DNA of 64,000 nucleotides, from positions 1 to 64,000 of the forward strand of contig JAJONO010000023.1 in the NCBI GenBank assembly GCA_021323535.1. Reading direction: 5' to 3'. The first letter of the stretch is position 1, and every line of letters starts with the position of its first letter. The DNA is from Bacteroidota bacterium. GTDB taxonomy: Bacteria; Bacteroidota; Bacteroidia; B-17B0; Aurantibacillaceae. Made by a program: the position numbers and the translations under genes. Below are positions 25,797 through 34,699 of this stretch, one piece after another. The notes beneath the pieces were generated by a model, which was not told where the DNA came from, ran no database searches, and worked only from the letters and a program-made list of their open reading frames with translations.

Positions 25797-28688
25797 ATGT
25801 CAACCCGGCATATATTTATTATCTGTGTTTTATTTTTTCTCCAGGAACACTTTTTTTCACAGTCGCCGCATTTTTACCACTATAGTACAAACGATGGTTT
25901 GCCAAGCAGCGAGTGCTATGACATTAAACAAGACAGTAAGGGTTATATCTGGATAGCTACCGACCGCGGGGTGTGCCGTTATGATGGTTATAAGTTCACC
26001 ACATATACCTCTGAGGACGGATTAACCGACAACACCGTTTTCACCATTCACGAAGATTCTCTTGGAAGGATCTGGTTCCTTTCATTCAATGGAAAACTAT
26101 GCTGGTATAAAGACGGAAAAATTGAAACATACAAGTATAATTTTGTTTTCGATAAACTTTATACAGGTACCAAAATAGCACGGTCCTTTTATATTGACAA
26201 AAAAAATAATATTACCATCAGCTATCTGAACCATGGTATCCTACAGATCTTTGGTGATGGAACATACAAAAAAAATGAGCCGATACTTCCTTTCATTTCC
26301 TTCTTCACCTATGAACTGGATAATAAGCTGATGATGGGAAGCTGGCAACCAATAGCTACCAAAAAGGCAGGATACGGTCTTTACAGCAATCTTTTTGGAG
26401 AACGGAAAACAATCGACCTTCCGCAATCAAACGGACTGTGGAACATCCGGGGACTTAAAAGAAAAAACGGGACTTATGTTTTTTCCGCTATCGACAATGT
26501 TCTTGAAATAGAAAAAGGAAAAGAGAAAGTTACAACGTATCACAAAGATATCACCACGCTGTTTGAAGATAAAGACAGTTGTCTGTGGGTAGGCATTCAC
26601 CAGGGTGGAGTTTTAAAACATAATCGCAATGTTGAATTTAACCTCGCAGAACCGGAAATCTATCTTGATGGACTAACTATAACTTCCGTGATCCAGGACA
26701 TGGAAAACGGATACTGGCTCACTACACTTGAAGACGGCGTTTACTACATGCCATATCAATCGATACGTATTGTAAAAATGAGCGGGCTCTCCTACAAAAA
26801 CGTAGTTACTGAATTAACGGGCGATGGGAAAACGACAATATTCGCCGGAAGTAATAACGGAGATATTGTTCATGTAAAACCGGGCTCGCTCAAAGTTGAA
26901 AAAAAAGATACATCCTTCGATCATATACGCGGGCTTTTTTACGATCAGTTCTCAGATGAACTATGGGTAGCATCATTTCATATGTCTGGAAAATATAAAA
27001 ACAACGAACCATTCAAACCATTTGCCAAATCTTCTATCCGCCAAATTTCAAGGTTATCTGAAAAAACGTTTATCGGTATAATGGGATCAGTTGTCGCTAA
27101 ATTTAACAACGACAGTGTTTTGAAACGCATCTCAACAAACGACAGATCCTTCAGACCAGATGCCATAAAAATTGATAAAAACAATAAAGTTTGGGTGGCG
27201 GCTACTACTGGTTTGTATTACTTAAACGACAGTGTTATTTCAAAAGATACATCTGTTATAAAAAACGAAAGGGTTATTGATATTGATCTTACAGAAGATA
27301 ACAGACTTGTACTGGCTACAATTGGGTCGGGAGTGTTTATTACAGGACAAAACAAAGTTTTGCGGATCGGCACTAAACAAGGTTTGCCCAGTAATATCAT
27401 CAATGGCGTGTCTGTACGTAACAACCAGCTCTGGCTTGCTACCAATAAAGGGTTAAGCTGCGTTACACTTAACGGCGATAATTTTTCAATCAGGAACTAT
27501 GGGCTTAGTAATGGCATCCCCGTAAATGACATCCGGAAAATTTACCTGCAGAATGATAAAGTATGGCTCGGTACAAACGTTGGGCTCATTGCTTTTAATC
27601 CTTCCGGAATTCCTATAAGTAGGAAGCCGGTACTTATTTATCTTGAGAAGGTAAAAGTAAACGCCATACCGGTTCAGCGTAACGCCTTCTTCGCTTACCA
27701 GGAAAATTTTATAGAATTTGCTTTCACCGGAATTTCTTTCAGGCAAAGAGGAAATATTTTGTACCGTTACCGTTTGCTCGGATCTAACAACGAATGGACC
27801 GAAACTATGAATACCAATGTTCAGTTTGCAGCGCTTGAACCGGGAAACTATACATTTGAGCTTATTGCTATGAATCCGGATGGTATCTGGAACACAGCAC
27901 CACTTATTTATTCTTTTACCATTCAAAGTCCGTTCTGGCAGAGACCGCTTTTTTTAGTTTCTGTTTTCATTCTGCTTTTTGTAGCCACATTTTTATGGTA
28001 CCCCTACCGCCTGCGTAATGTAAGGAACCGAAACAAGCTGGTGCTACAGTTACAGGAATACCAGCGCCAGGCTCTTGCTTCCCAGATGAACCCCCATTTT
28101 ATTTTTAATTCGCTGAACTCGATTCACGCCTTTATTCTGAAAGAAAACCGGAAAGACGCTTCGAAATACCTGAGCAGTTTTTCAATGCTCATCAGAAAAT
28201 GTCTCGATCATTCAGGTAAAGAGTATGTACCGTTAAAAGATGAATACAATCTGCTCACAACTTATCTCGACCTGGAAGTTATGCGTTTTAAACAGAAATT
28301 CATTTATGAAATCTCCATTGATCCCAAAGTCTTTGATTCTCCGATACAGATTCCTTCCATGCTGCTGCAACCCTATATTGAAAATTCAATTTATCATGGC
28401 ATCATTCCCTTAGAAACACGTCCCGGAAAAATATCCATCAGAATGTTCCTGTATAATGAGTTCCTGCGTTGTGAAATAGAAGATAATGGAATAGGAAGAA
28501 AACAAGCCGGAATGAACAAAGAAGAAAACCACGAATCAAGAGGCACCGATATTACCGAAAAAAGGATGAAAGCTTATACTAAGAATTCCAATTATGAGTT
28601 TGATCTTAAAATTACAGATCTTCACGACAGTAGCGGCAACGCAACTGGTACAAGAATAAGTTTTAACCTCCCATACATTAAACAATGA
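25797..28688 (+). CDS. Propeller-type sensor histidine kinase, LytS class
   Basis: The ATG at 25797 gives a signal peptide MSTRHIFIICVLFFLQEHFFSQ. A periplasmic two-component propeller of Reg_prop blades (about residues 25-610; DSKGYIWIATDRGVCRYDGYKFTTY is the first) is followed by a Y_Y_Y Ig-like domain (about 615-710), one membrane helix (about 715-737) and a short coil. The His_kinase domain carries QMNPHFIFNSLNSIHAFI with the phosphorylated His, and an HATPase with LLQPYIENSIYHG and EDNGIGRKQAG. Its stop overlaps the start of the LytTR regulator by four bases. The propeller probably senses a ligand or surface polymer. Confidence 0.93.
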   Translation: MSTRHIFIICVLFFLQEHFFSQSPHFYHYSTNDGLPSSECYDIKQDSKGYIWIATDRGVCRYDGYKFTTYTSEDGLTDNTVFTIHEDSLGRIWFLSFNGKLCWYKDGKIETYKYNFVFDKLYTGTKIARSFYIDKKNNITISYLNHGILQIFGDGTYKKNEPILPFISFFTYELDNKLMMGSWQPIATKKAGYGLYSNLFGERKTIDLPQSNGLWNIRGLKRKNGTYVFSAIDNVLEIEKGKEKVTTYHKDITTLFEDKDSCLWVGIHQGGVLKHNRNVEFNLAEPEIYLDGLTITSVIQDMENGYWLTTLEDGVYYMPYQSIRIVKMSGLSYKNVVTELTGDGKTTIFAGSNNGDIVHVKPGSLKVEKKDTSFDHIRGLFYDQFSDELWVASFHMSGKYKNNEPFKPFAKSSIRQISRLSEKTFIGIMGSVVAKFNNDSVLKRISTNDRSFRPDAIKIDKNNKVWVAATTGLYYLNDSVISKDTSVIKNERVIDIDLTEDNRLVLATIGSGVFITGQNKVLRIGTKQGLPSNIINGVSVRNNQLWLATNKGLSCVTLNGDNFSIRNYGLSNGIPVNDIRKIYLQNDKVWLGTNVGLIAFNPSGIPISRKPVLIYLEKVKVNAIPVQRNAFFAYQENFIEFAFTGISFRQRGNILYRYRLLGSNNEWTETMNTNVQFAALEPGNYTFELIAMNPDGIWNTAPLIYSFTIQSPFWQRPLFLVSVFILLFVATFLWYPYRLRNVRNRNKLVLQLQEYQRQALASQMNPHFIFNSLNSIHAFILKENRKDASKYLSSFSMLIRKCLDHSGKEYVPLKDEYNLLTTYLDLEVMRFKQKFIYEISIDPKVFDSPIQIPSMLLQPYIENSIYHGIIPLETRPGKISIRMFLYNEFLRCEIEDNGIGRKQAGMNKEENHESRGTDITEKRMKAYTKNSNYEFDLKITDLHDSSGNATGTRISFNLPYIKQ

Positions 28689-29401
28689 AAATACGATGCG
28701 TGATCATAGACGATGAACCTGATGCCATTGATGCGCTTCGCATTATGCTTACTGATTTTTTTGGCGACAGGGCCGACGTTTGCGGCACGGCTTCTTCGGT
28801 AAAAGAAGGAATTGATCTGATACGGCGAAGCAACCCTGATCTTGTATTCCTTGATATTCAGATGCCGGACGGAACGGGATTTACAGTAGCCGAAGCTTTT
28901 CCTGAAAAACATTTCAAGCTTGTTTTTGCAACAGCGTATAATCAGTATGCTATCAAAGCCATTAAATTAAAAGCAGAAGATTATTTACTGAAACCCGTAG
29001 ACCATACTGAACTGGAACTTTTGATTTCGCGCACCTGGAAAAAACTATCGGAAAACACTCCCGAAGAACTTCCTTACAGGATTAAAATCCCGGTAAAACA
29101 ATCCATTCTGTTCATAGACCCTGCCGATGTTCTTTACATCAAGGGCGATGGAAGATATTCTGAAATTTTCTTAAAAGGTTCTGTGAACTATGTCGTATCA
29201 AGAAATATCGGGCTCTACGAAAGCGAACTGGAAAAAAATAATTTCCTAAGGGTTCACAAATCGTATCTCGTGAACCTCAAATGCATCAGCAAACTTCTTC
29301 CCGAAGATAAAATCGTTTTGAGTGACGGCTCGCTCATTGAAATTTCGAGAAGAAAAAAACAAGAGCTCAAACAATTACTCGACCGCCGACAGGGAACCTG
29401 A
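28685..29401 (+). CDS. LytTR family response regulator
   Basis: This 238-residue response regulator has a receiver domain (about residues 3-118; acidic pair DDE, phospho-Asp in LVFLDIQMPDG, and the switch Lys in YLLKPVD) and a C-terminal LytTR DNA-binding domain (about 135-235) with VHKSYLVNLKCISKL and EISRRKKQELKQLL. It is translationally coupled to the propeller kinase gene. LytTR proteins bind paired direct repeats about 21 bases apart. A repeat of exactly that period lies just after this gene, before the SBBP gene at 29510, making that gene the likely target. Confidence 0.94.
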   Translation: MKIRCVIIDDEPDAIDALRIMLTDFFGDRADVCGTASSVKEGIDLIRRSNPDLVFLDIQMPDGTGFTVAEAFPEKHFKLVFATAYNQYAIKAIKLKAEDYLLKPVDHTELELLISRTWKKLSENTPEELPYRIKIPVKQSILFIDPADVLYIKGDGRYSEIFLKGSVNYVVSRNIGLYESELEKNNFLRVHKSYLVNLKCISKLLPEDKIVLSDGSLIEISRRKKQELKQLLDRRQGT

Positions 29402-29417
29402 GCGGTTTTGACATCCT

Positions 29418-29449
29418 CCATTCGTTACGCCAAATCAACCATTACTTAC
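29418..29449 (+). promoter_or_regulatory. Putative LytTR binding site, direct repeat of 21-bp period
   Basis: CCATTCGTTAC (29418-29428) and CCATTACTTAC (29439-29449) share 9 of 11 bases at a spacing of exactly 21. A -7-like TAGATTTA (29480-29487) follows 30 bases later, ahead of the SBBP gene ATG at 29510. The adjacent upstream gene encodes a LytTR regulator. Confidence 0.55.
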
Positions 29450-29509
29450 ATGATTCATAAATCTCTGTAAGGTCTGTTGTAGATTTATTTTTATTTAAAA
29501 AATCATATC

Positions 29510-31399
29510 ATGAGTAAATTTATTTATGCGTTATTTTTTATTGTTTCTGTTTCTTTCAATTCAAAAGCACAAATATTTCAATGGGCAAAAAGCTTAGGCG
29601 GAACGGGCACAGACGAGGGAATGGCCATTGCCACCGATGCTGCCGGAAATGTATACAGCACGGGATCCTTTAGTGGCACAATGAATTTTACTGTAGGTTC
29701 AAGCCCCAGTGGGTTTACCTCGACAGGTCCTTCCGATCTATATATCTTCAAGCACAACCCTGCAGGTAACTGCGTATGGGCGGAACACTTTGGAGGCCCT
29801 CTTGCCGAGAAGGGTACAGCCATTGCTGTAGATGCCGCCGGTAATATTTATATCACAGGTATTTTTACAGGTACTCTTAATTATGGAGGAGTTTCCTCAA
29901 CTACAATTGCGTCTGCAGGAATGAATGATATGTTCGTCGCCAAGTTTTATCCTTCAGGTTTAATGGATTGGATCGGACGCATGGGAGGAACCATGGAAGA
30001 TGTCATCAGATCAATTGACATCGATGCGGCAGGAGACATATATGTTGCAGGAGATTTTCAGGGCACAGCCGACCTTCATCCAGGCCTGCCACAGTATTTA
30101 TACAGCAGCTGGAACGGATCAAGGGATTGCTTTGTTATGCGGATCGCAGCTGATATGAGCGGAGGAGGGCCGTCATTTCCTTGTATCTCTCCCCAGGATG
30201 ATTACGGATATTCAGTAGATGTGGGCGCTTCCAATGTGGCCTATTTCACAGGCAGTAATGCAACATCGGGAACCGGTAATATTTCAATAGCAAAAATAAA
30301 TACATCGCTGATGGGCCCGCCAAGCTGGACAACTGTTATTAATACTTCAGGCGGATCCGGAACTTCGGTGATAGTTGATCCCACTGGCAACTACGCTTAT
30401 GCAGCAGGTTATTTCCAGGGGGCAGGCGATTTTAATTTCAGTGCCGGCACATCTTCACTTACTTCGAATGGAAATAAAGATATATTCATTTTAAAAATTG
30501 CTGTTGCAACAAATAGTTTTGTATGGGCAAAGAATATAGGAGGTACAGATGACGATGTTATCAACGCTATGAGATGTGATGCTTCTGGAAACATTTACAC
30601 TACAGGCTATTTTTCAAATGCTGTAGATTTTGATCCGGGAAACGGAACTTTCTTCTTAGCCACACCTACAGGAGCTCGTGATGCATTTATATCCAAGCTT
30701 AATGTCGCCGGAAATTTTATCTGGGCCGGGCAATTAGGGGGTTCAACTCAGGATTATGGTAATAGCATTGCCGTAGATGCCTCAAATAATGTACACAGTA
30801 CAGGACACTTCACAGGCACCGGCGATTTTGATCCCGGAGCAGGATCATTTGTCATGACGACTACTGCCGCAGGAAATATTTATCTTCATAAATTAAGTTG
30901 TTCAGGAGGACCAGCCATTTCGGGCGGCATCTCCGGTAATTCAACAGTATGCTCTGGCGTTACAAATACCTATAGCGTATCACCCGTTGTCGGAGCAACA
31001 TCTTATGCGTGGACATTACCTTCTGGTTGGACAGGCAACAGTTCCACGAATATTATTTCTGCCACACCTGGCACAAGTGGTACGTTTAGTGTAACAGCCT
31101 CTAATGAATGTGCCACAGGCGCTCAACAGATTCTTAATGTCACTGTCTCACCTTGTACAGGAGTTTCTGAATTTATTAATGATACTCAACTGAATGTTTT
31201 TCCTAATCCATTCCATGAAAAATTCACAATCCGTTCAGATAAAAATGAAACGATAAGTATTCAAAATATTCTTGGTGCACTTGTAAAAACAATTTCTGTG
31301 GAAGAAGGAACAACGGAGGTAGATATAAAAGATCAACCAGCAGGAATTTATTTTGTAAAAATCGAAAACGGCGCTTGTAAGAAAATTATAAAAGAATAA
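29510..31399 (+). CDS. SBBP-repeat protein exported by type IX secretion
   Basis: The 629-residue protein has a signal peptide (to about residue 20, ...SKAQ). About eight SBBP-type beta-propeller repeats follow, with the pattern WAKxxGGTxxDxxxxIAxDAAGNxYxTGxFxGTxxF. Next come a PKD-like Ig domain (about 465-550) and a C-terminal T9SS type A sorting domain starting LNVFPNPFHEKFTI and ending GIYFVKIENGACKKIIKE. It should be exported across the outer membrane and anchored or released. It lies directly behind a LytTR regulator and a 21-base direct repeat, and is tandem to a close paralogue five bases downstream. Confidence 0.9.
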   Translation: MSKFIYALFFIVSVSFNSKAQIFQWAKSLGGTGTDEGMAIATDAAGNVYSTGSFSGTMNFTVGSSPSGFTSTGPSDLYIFKHNPAGNCVWAEHFGGPLAEKGTAIAVDAAGNIYITGIFTGTLNYGGVSSTTIASAGMNDMFVAKFYPSGLMDWIGRMGGTMEDVIRSIDIDAAGDIYVAGDFQGTADLHPGLPQYLYSSWNGSRDCFVMRIAADMSGGGPSFPCISPQDDYGYSVDVGASNVAYFTGSNATSGTGNISIAKINTSLMGPPSWTTVINTSGGSGTSVIVDPTGNYAYAAGYFQGAGDFNFSAGTSSLTSNGNKDIFILKIAVATNSFVWAKNIGGTDDDVINAMRCDASGNIYTTGYFSNAVDFDPGNGTFFLATPTGARDAFISKLNVAGNFIWAGQLGGSTQDYGNSIAVDASNNVHSTGHFTGTGDFDPGAGSFVMTTTAAGNIYLHKLSCSGGPAISGGISGNSTVCSGVTNTYSVSPVVGATSYAWTLPSGWTGNSSTNIISATPGTSGTFSVTASNECATGAQQILNVTVSPCTGVSEFINDTQLNVFPNPFHEKFTIRSDKNETISIQNILGALVKTISVEEGTTEVDIKDQPAGIYFVKIENGACKKIIKE

Positions 31400-31404
31400 C
31401 AGGC

Positions 31405-33333
31405 ATGACAATGAAACAATTTTTATTGATAACAGGACTGGTATTAGGGCTGAGCTCTAAGGCCCAGTTTTTATGGGCCAAAAGTTTTGGTAGCGCAAGC
31501 AGTGATATTGCTCACGCAATGACCGTTGATGCGGCAGGAAATGTTTATACGACAGGACAATTCTGGGGAACAGTTGATTTTGATCCGGGACCCGGCACGT
31601 TCACACTCACATCGGCAGGTGGAGTGTGTGATGTTTTTGTGACCAAACTGGATGCGTCGGGTAATCTTCTATGGGCAAGAAAAATGGGTGGTATAGAAGA
31701 CGATAAGGGCCTGGCTATAGCGATAGATGCTGGTGCTAATGTTTATATCACCGGTACTTTTGAGAACACAGCGGATTTTGATCCGGGTGCAGGCTTTGCA
31801 TATCTTGGATCTGTTAACAATGAAGATATTTTTGTATGCAAACTTAATTCATCAGGAAATTATGTGTGGGCAAAAAGTATGGGCTCAACCAACTCTGATT
31901 ATGGCCAGGGGATTGCCGTAGATGCTTCGGGTAATGTATACACAACAGGTATGTTTTCAGGAACAGCCGATTTTGATCCGGGTGCAGCTACCGCAACTCT
32001 TACTACAGTTAGCGCGAATGTTTTCATCTGCAAATTCAACTCTTCAGGAAATTATGTGTGGGCAAAACAAGTGGGAGGAAGCGGAAACGATTCAGGTGAG
32101 AGCATAACCGTTGATGCTTCCGGCAACGCTTTTATCACCGGTTCGTTCCTGCTCACAGCAGATTTTGATCCGGGTCCCGCAACAGCTAACCTGGTCTCTG
32201 CTGGTTTACAGGATGTTTTTATATTAAAACTGGACGCTTCGGGTAATTATGTCTGGGCGAAAAATATAGGAGGTGCAAGTTATGATTACGCCAACGCTAC
32301 CATACTTGATGCCAGCGGTAATATTTACACCATTGGGAGCTTTTCATCAACTTCTGATTTTGATCCCAATGCAGGCACCGCTATTCATACTTCTTCCGGT
32401 TCTTACGATGTTTTCATCAACAAATTAAATTCTACCGGCAATTATCTATGGTCGAAGAGCTTTGGTGGTATTAATAGTGATGCCGGGCGAGCTCTTGCTT
32501 TGGATGCTGCCGGTAACCTGCATGTTACAGGCACGTTCTCCGGTACCGCGGATTTTGACCCGGGTGCAGGCACATATACTCTCGTTAGTACTACACCTAA
32601 TTCCGATGTCTTTGTCAGCAAATTTGATGCGACGGGAAATTTCCTGTGGGCAAAAAATTATGGCGGAGGAGGCAACGACAATGTATGTTCAATTGCTCTT
32701 AATGCTTCGAATGATATTTATACTGCCGGCGATTTTATTTTAACTCCCGATTTTGATCCGGGGCCGGGAACTTTTAATTTAACTTCTAATGGAAACAGCG
32801 ATGTTTTCATTCATAAAATGGGGAACTGTTCTGTTTTCCCAGGTACTCCTGGACCAATTAACGGGCCTTCAATCGTGTGTTTAGGTACTGGCCCGCAAAC
32901 ATACAGCATTGCGCCTGTAAGCGGAGCAACTTCTTATACATGGTCGATACCAATTGGCTGGTCGGGTTCCAGCTCTACCAATACCATTTCCGCAACGCCT
33001 GGGTTAAGCGGCACGTTTACAGTAACAGCTTCTAATTTCTGCGGCGAAAGCGCCGCACAGACTTTAAGCGTAACTATCTCACAATGCACCGGCATAAACG
33101 AAATTAACTCCCCTGATAAATCCATGATCATCTACCCAAATCCTTTCAGTGAAAAAATCACTATTACTTCATACCAAAGCGAAGAATCCATTTTTATATT
33201 CAACACTCTTGGTGAATTAGTGATCAAAACAATAGCGTCGGAACATAAAACCGAACTTGATCTTTCAGAATTATCAAAGGGAATTTACTTTATACGTATA
33301 GGCATAGATACAAAGAAGATGGTTAAAGAATGA
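31405..33333 (+). CDS. SBBP-repeat protein exported by type IX secretion, tandem paralogue
   Basis: This 642-residue paralogue of the preceding gene begins five bases after its stop, so the two are one operon. A signal peptide ending in SSKAQ is followed by about nine SBBP repeats, each with ADFDPGxGTxxLTSxGxxDVFxxKLxxSGNYVWAK. The same PKD-like domain and a T9SS sorting domain (IYPNPFSEKITI ... GIYFIRIGIDTKKMVKE) follow. Its repeats are more regular than those of the first copy, and the underlying DNA repeats GATTTTGATCCGGG almost verbatim, suggesting recent repeat expansion. A Met two residues in (31411) is an alternative start. Confidence 0.9.
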   Translation: MTMKQFLLITGLVLGLSSKAQFLWAKSFGSASSDIAHAMTVDAAGNVYTTGQFWGTVDFDPGPGTFTLTSAGGVCDVFVTKLDASGNLLWARKMGGIEDDKGLAIAIDAGANVYITGTFENTADFDPGAGFAYLGSVNNEDIFVCKLNSSGNYVWAKSMGSTNSDYGQGIAVDASGNVYTTGMFSGTADFDPGAATATLTTVSANVFICKFNSSGNYVWAKQVGGSGNDSGESITVDASGNAFITGSFLLTADFDPGPATANLVSAGLQDVFILKLDASGNYVWAKNIGGASYDYANATILDASGNIYTIGSFSSTSDFDPNAGTAIHTSSGSYDVFINKLNSTGNYLWSKSFGGINSDAGRALALDAAGNLHVTGTFSGTADFDPGAGTYTLVSTTPNSDVFVSKFDATGNFLWAKNYGGGGNDNVCSIALNASNDIYTAGDFILTPDFDPGPGTFNLTSNGNSDVFIHKMGNCSVFPGTPGPINGPSIVCLGTGPQTYSIAPVSGATSYTWSIPIGWSGSSSTNTISATPGLSGTFTVTASNFCGESAAQTLSVTISQCTGINEINSPDKSMIIYPNPFSEKITITSYQSEESIFIFNTLGELVIKTIASEHKTELDLSELSKGIYFIRIGIDTKKMVKE

Positions 33334-33373
33334 CAGGCTCTCAAGGGGAGATAACAATTTCTCCCCTAACCTG
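33334..33373 (+). terminator. Hairpin after the SBBP operon
   Basis: GGGGAGA (33345-33351) and TCTCCCC (33360-33366) form a stem, extended by CAGG and CCTG at the base. No U-run follows, so it may protect the 3' end rather than terminate. Confidence 0.5.
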
Positions 33374-33495
33374 TATCACCAACCGATAAATTTCTCTTCC
33401 GTATCCGCCTCATTCTGAGTCCTCCAAATATTATCAACTTTGCTGAAAATAAAGCGTTATTTTATTACATTAGAATGTTATAAAACCCGCTCCCA

Positions 33496-34698
33496 ATGCT
33501 AAAACCATTCGATTTTCAATACAAGTTAAGGGACCATTTCAGGAAACAGGAAAAAACCTGGAAATGGTTCTCGGAAGTAAAAGTGAAGGAAGAACAAACC
33601 GAGCAGTTCAAAAATGAATTACTCAAGAATACTTACCGTCTTGATCCTTCCTCCGAAACTACAATTTATAAATTACTCGATGAGGCCAAAAATAAACTTG
33701 GTGTCATTGTACCTGTAACAATTTACCAGTCGCAGTATTCGCAGGACAGTAACGCGGGGATTATTTTTATACAGAACGAAGCACACCTGGTGTTATCAGG
33801 GCCAATTCTTAAATCGCTTAGCGAACAGGAACTACTCGCTCTTATTTCGCACGAACTTTCACACGTACTTCTTTATACCATTGATAACGGGGATTTTGAA
33901 GTTACCAGCCGCATCATCAATGCCATTGGGAACGATTACCGCAGCGAAGACGCCTTCAATGAAACTGCGAGATTGTTTAGTCTGTTTACCGAATTATACT
34001 GCGACATTGGCGCCTATAAAGTTTGCGGCAGCGCCGACACTGTTATTTCTACATTGGTAAAAGTGGAAACGGGCCTTGAAAAAATATCGGCTGAAAATTA
34101 TATTAAACAGGCCGACGAAGTTCTTGCAAAAATGGAAAAAGGTTCCGGCGGCGAATCTCATCCCGAATCTTTCATAAGGGCCAAGTCAATTGATCTGTAT
34201 TCTAAAAAAGAAACTGAAGCCTATAAGGAGATCAGCGATATTATTCTCGGGAAGCTGAATTTGTTCCATCTGAATATTTTCTCTAAAGAAGAGGTTCATG
34301 AAATTACACGCGAACTCATTCAACTGGTAATGAAACCGAAATGGATGCAGAGTGAACATCATAAAGCGCATTACCAGCAGTATTTCAAAGAATATAAAGT
34401 GAACAGTACGATCATGATCACTCCTGAGTTCAAGGAAAAAATAAATAAGGGAAGCGCCAGTATGAAAGATTATTATTCTTACGTGATGCTCGACTTTGCC
34501 CTGTGCGATCATGATATCAGCGAGCCGGCGTCGGGACACATACTCGATCTGGCTGAACAAATGGAAATGAGCGAATCCCTGGCAAAAATATTTAAAAAAG
34601 AACTTAACCTCAGTGATAAAAAATTCAATGAGTTCGCGAAAAACGCTGCAACGGCGCTAAACGCGATCCTTGAATCGGAACAGGAAAAAACATATTGA
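33496..34698 (+). CDS. M48-type zinc metalloprotease with TerB-like tail
   Basis: The 400-residue protein contains the M48 peptidase pattern. The zinc motif is HELSH (H119-H123), the third ligand region ELYCD (E166, D170), and ESHPESFIRA (S221-H222-P223) matches the SHP element of the family. There is no signal peptide or membrane helix, unlike HtpX, so it is cytoplasmic. The last 85 residues (YYSYVMLDFALCDHDISEPASGHILDLAEQMEMS) resemble a TerB-like helical domain. The stop is one base before the ATG of the giant helicase gene, so the two form one operon. A role as processing or triggering protease of the helicase module is inferred. Confidence 0.82.
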   Translation: MLKPFDFQYKLRDHFRKQEKTWKWFSEVKVKEEQTEQFKNELLKNTYRLDPSSETTIYKLLDEAKNKLGVIVPVTIYQSQYSQDSNAGIIFIQNEAHLVLSGPILKSLSEQELLALISHELSHVLLYTIDNGDFEVTSRIINAIGNDYRSEDAFNETARLFSLFTELYCDIGAYKVCGSADTVISTLVKVETGLEKISAENYIKQADEVLAKMEKGSGGESHPESFIRAKSIDLYSKKETEAYKEISDIILGKLNLFHLNIFSKEEVHEITRELIQLVMKPKWMQSEHHKAHYQQYFKEYKVNSTIMITPEFKEKINKGSASMKDYYSYVMLDFALCDHDISEPASGHILDLAEQMEMSESLAKIFKKELNLSDKKFNEFAKNAATALNAILESEQEKTY

Positions 34699-34699
34699 T

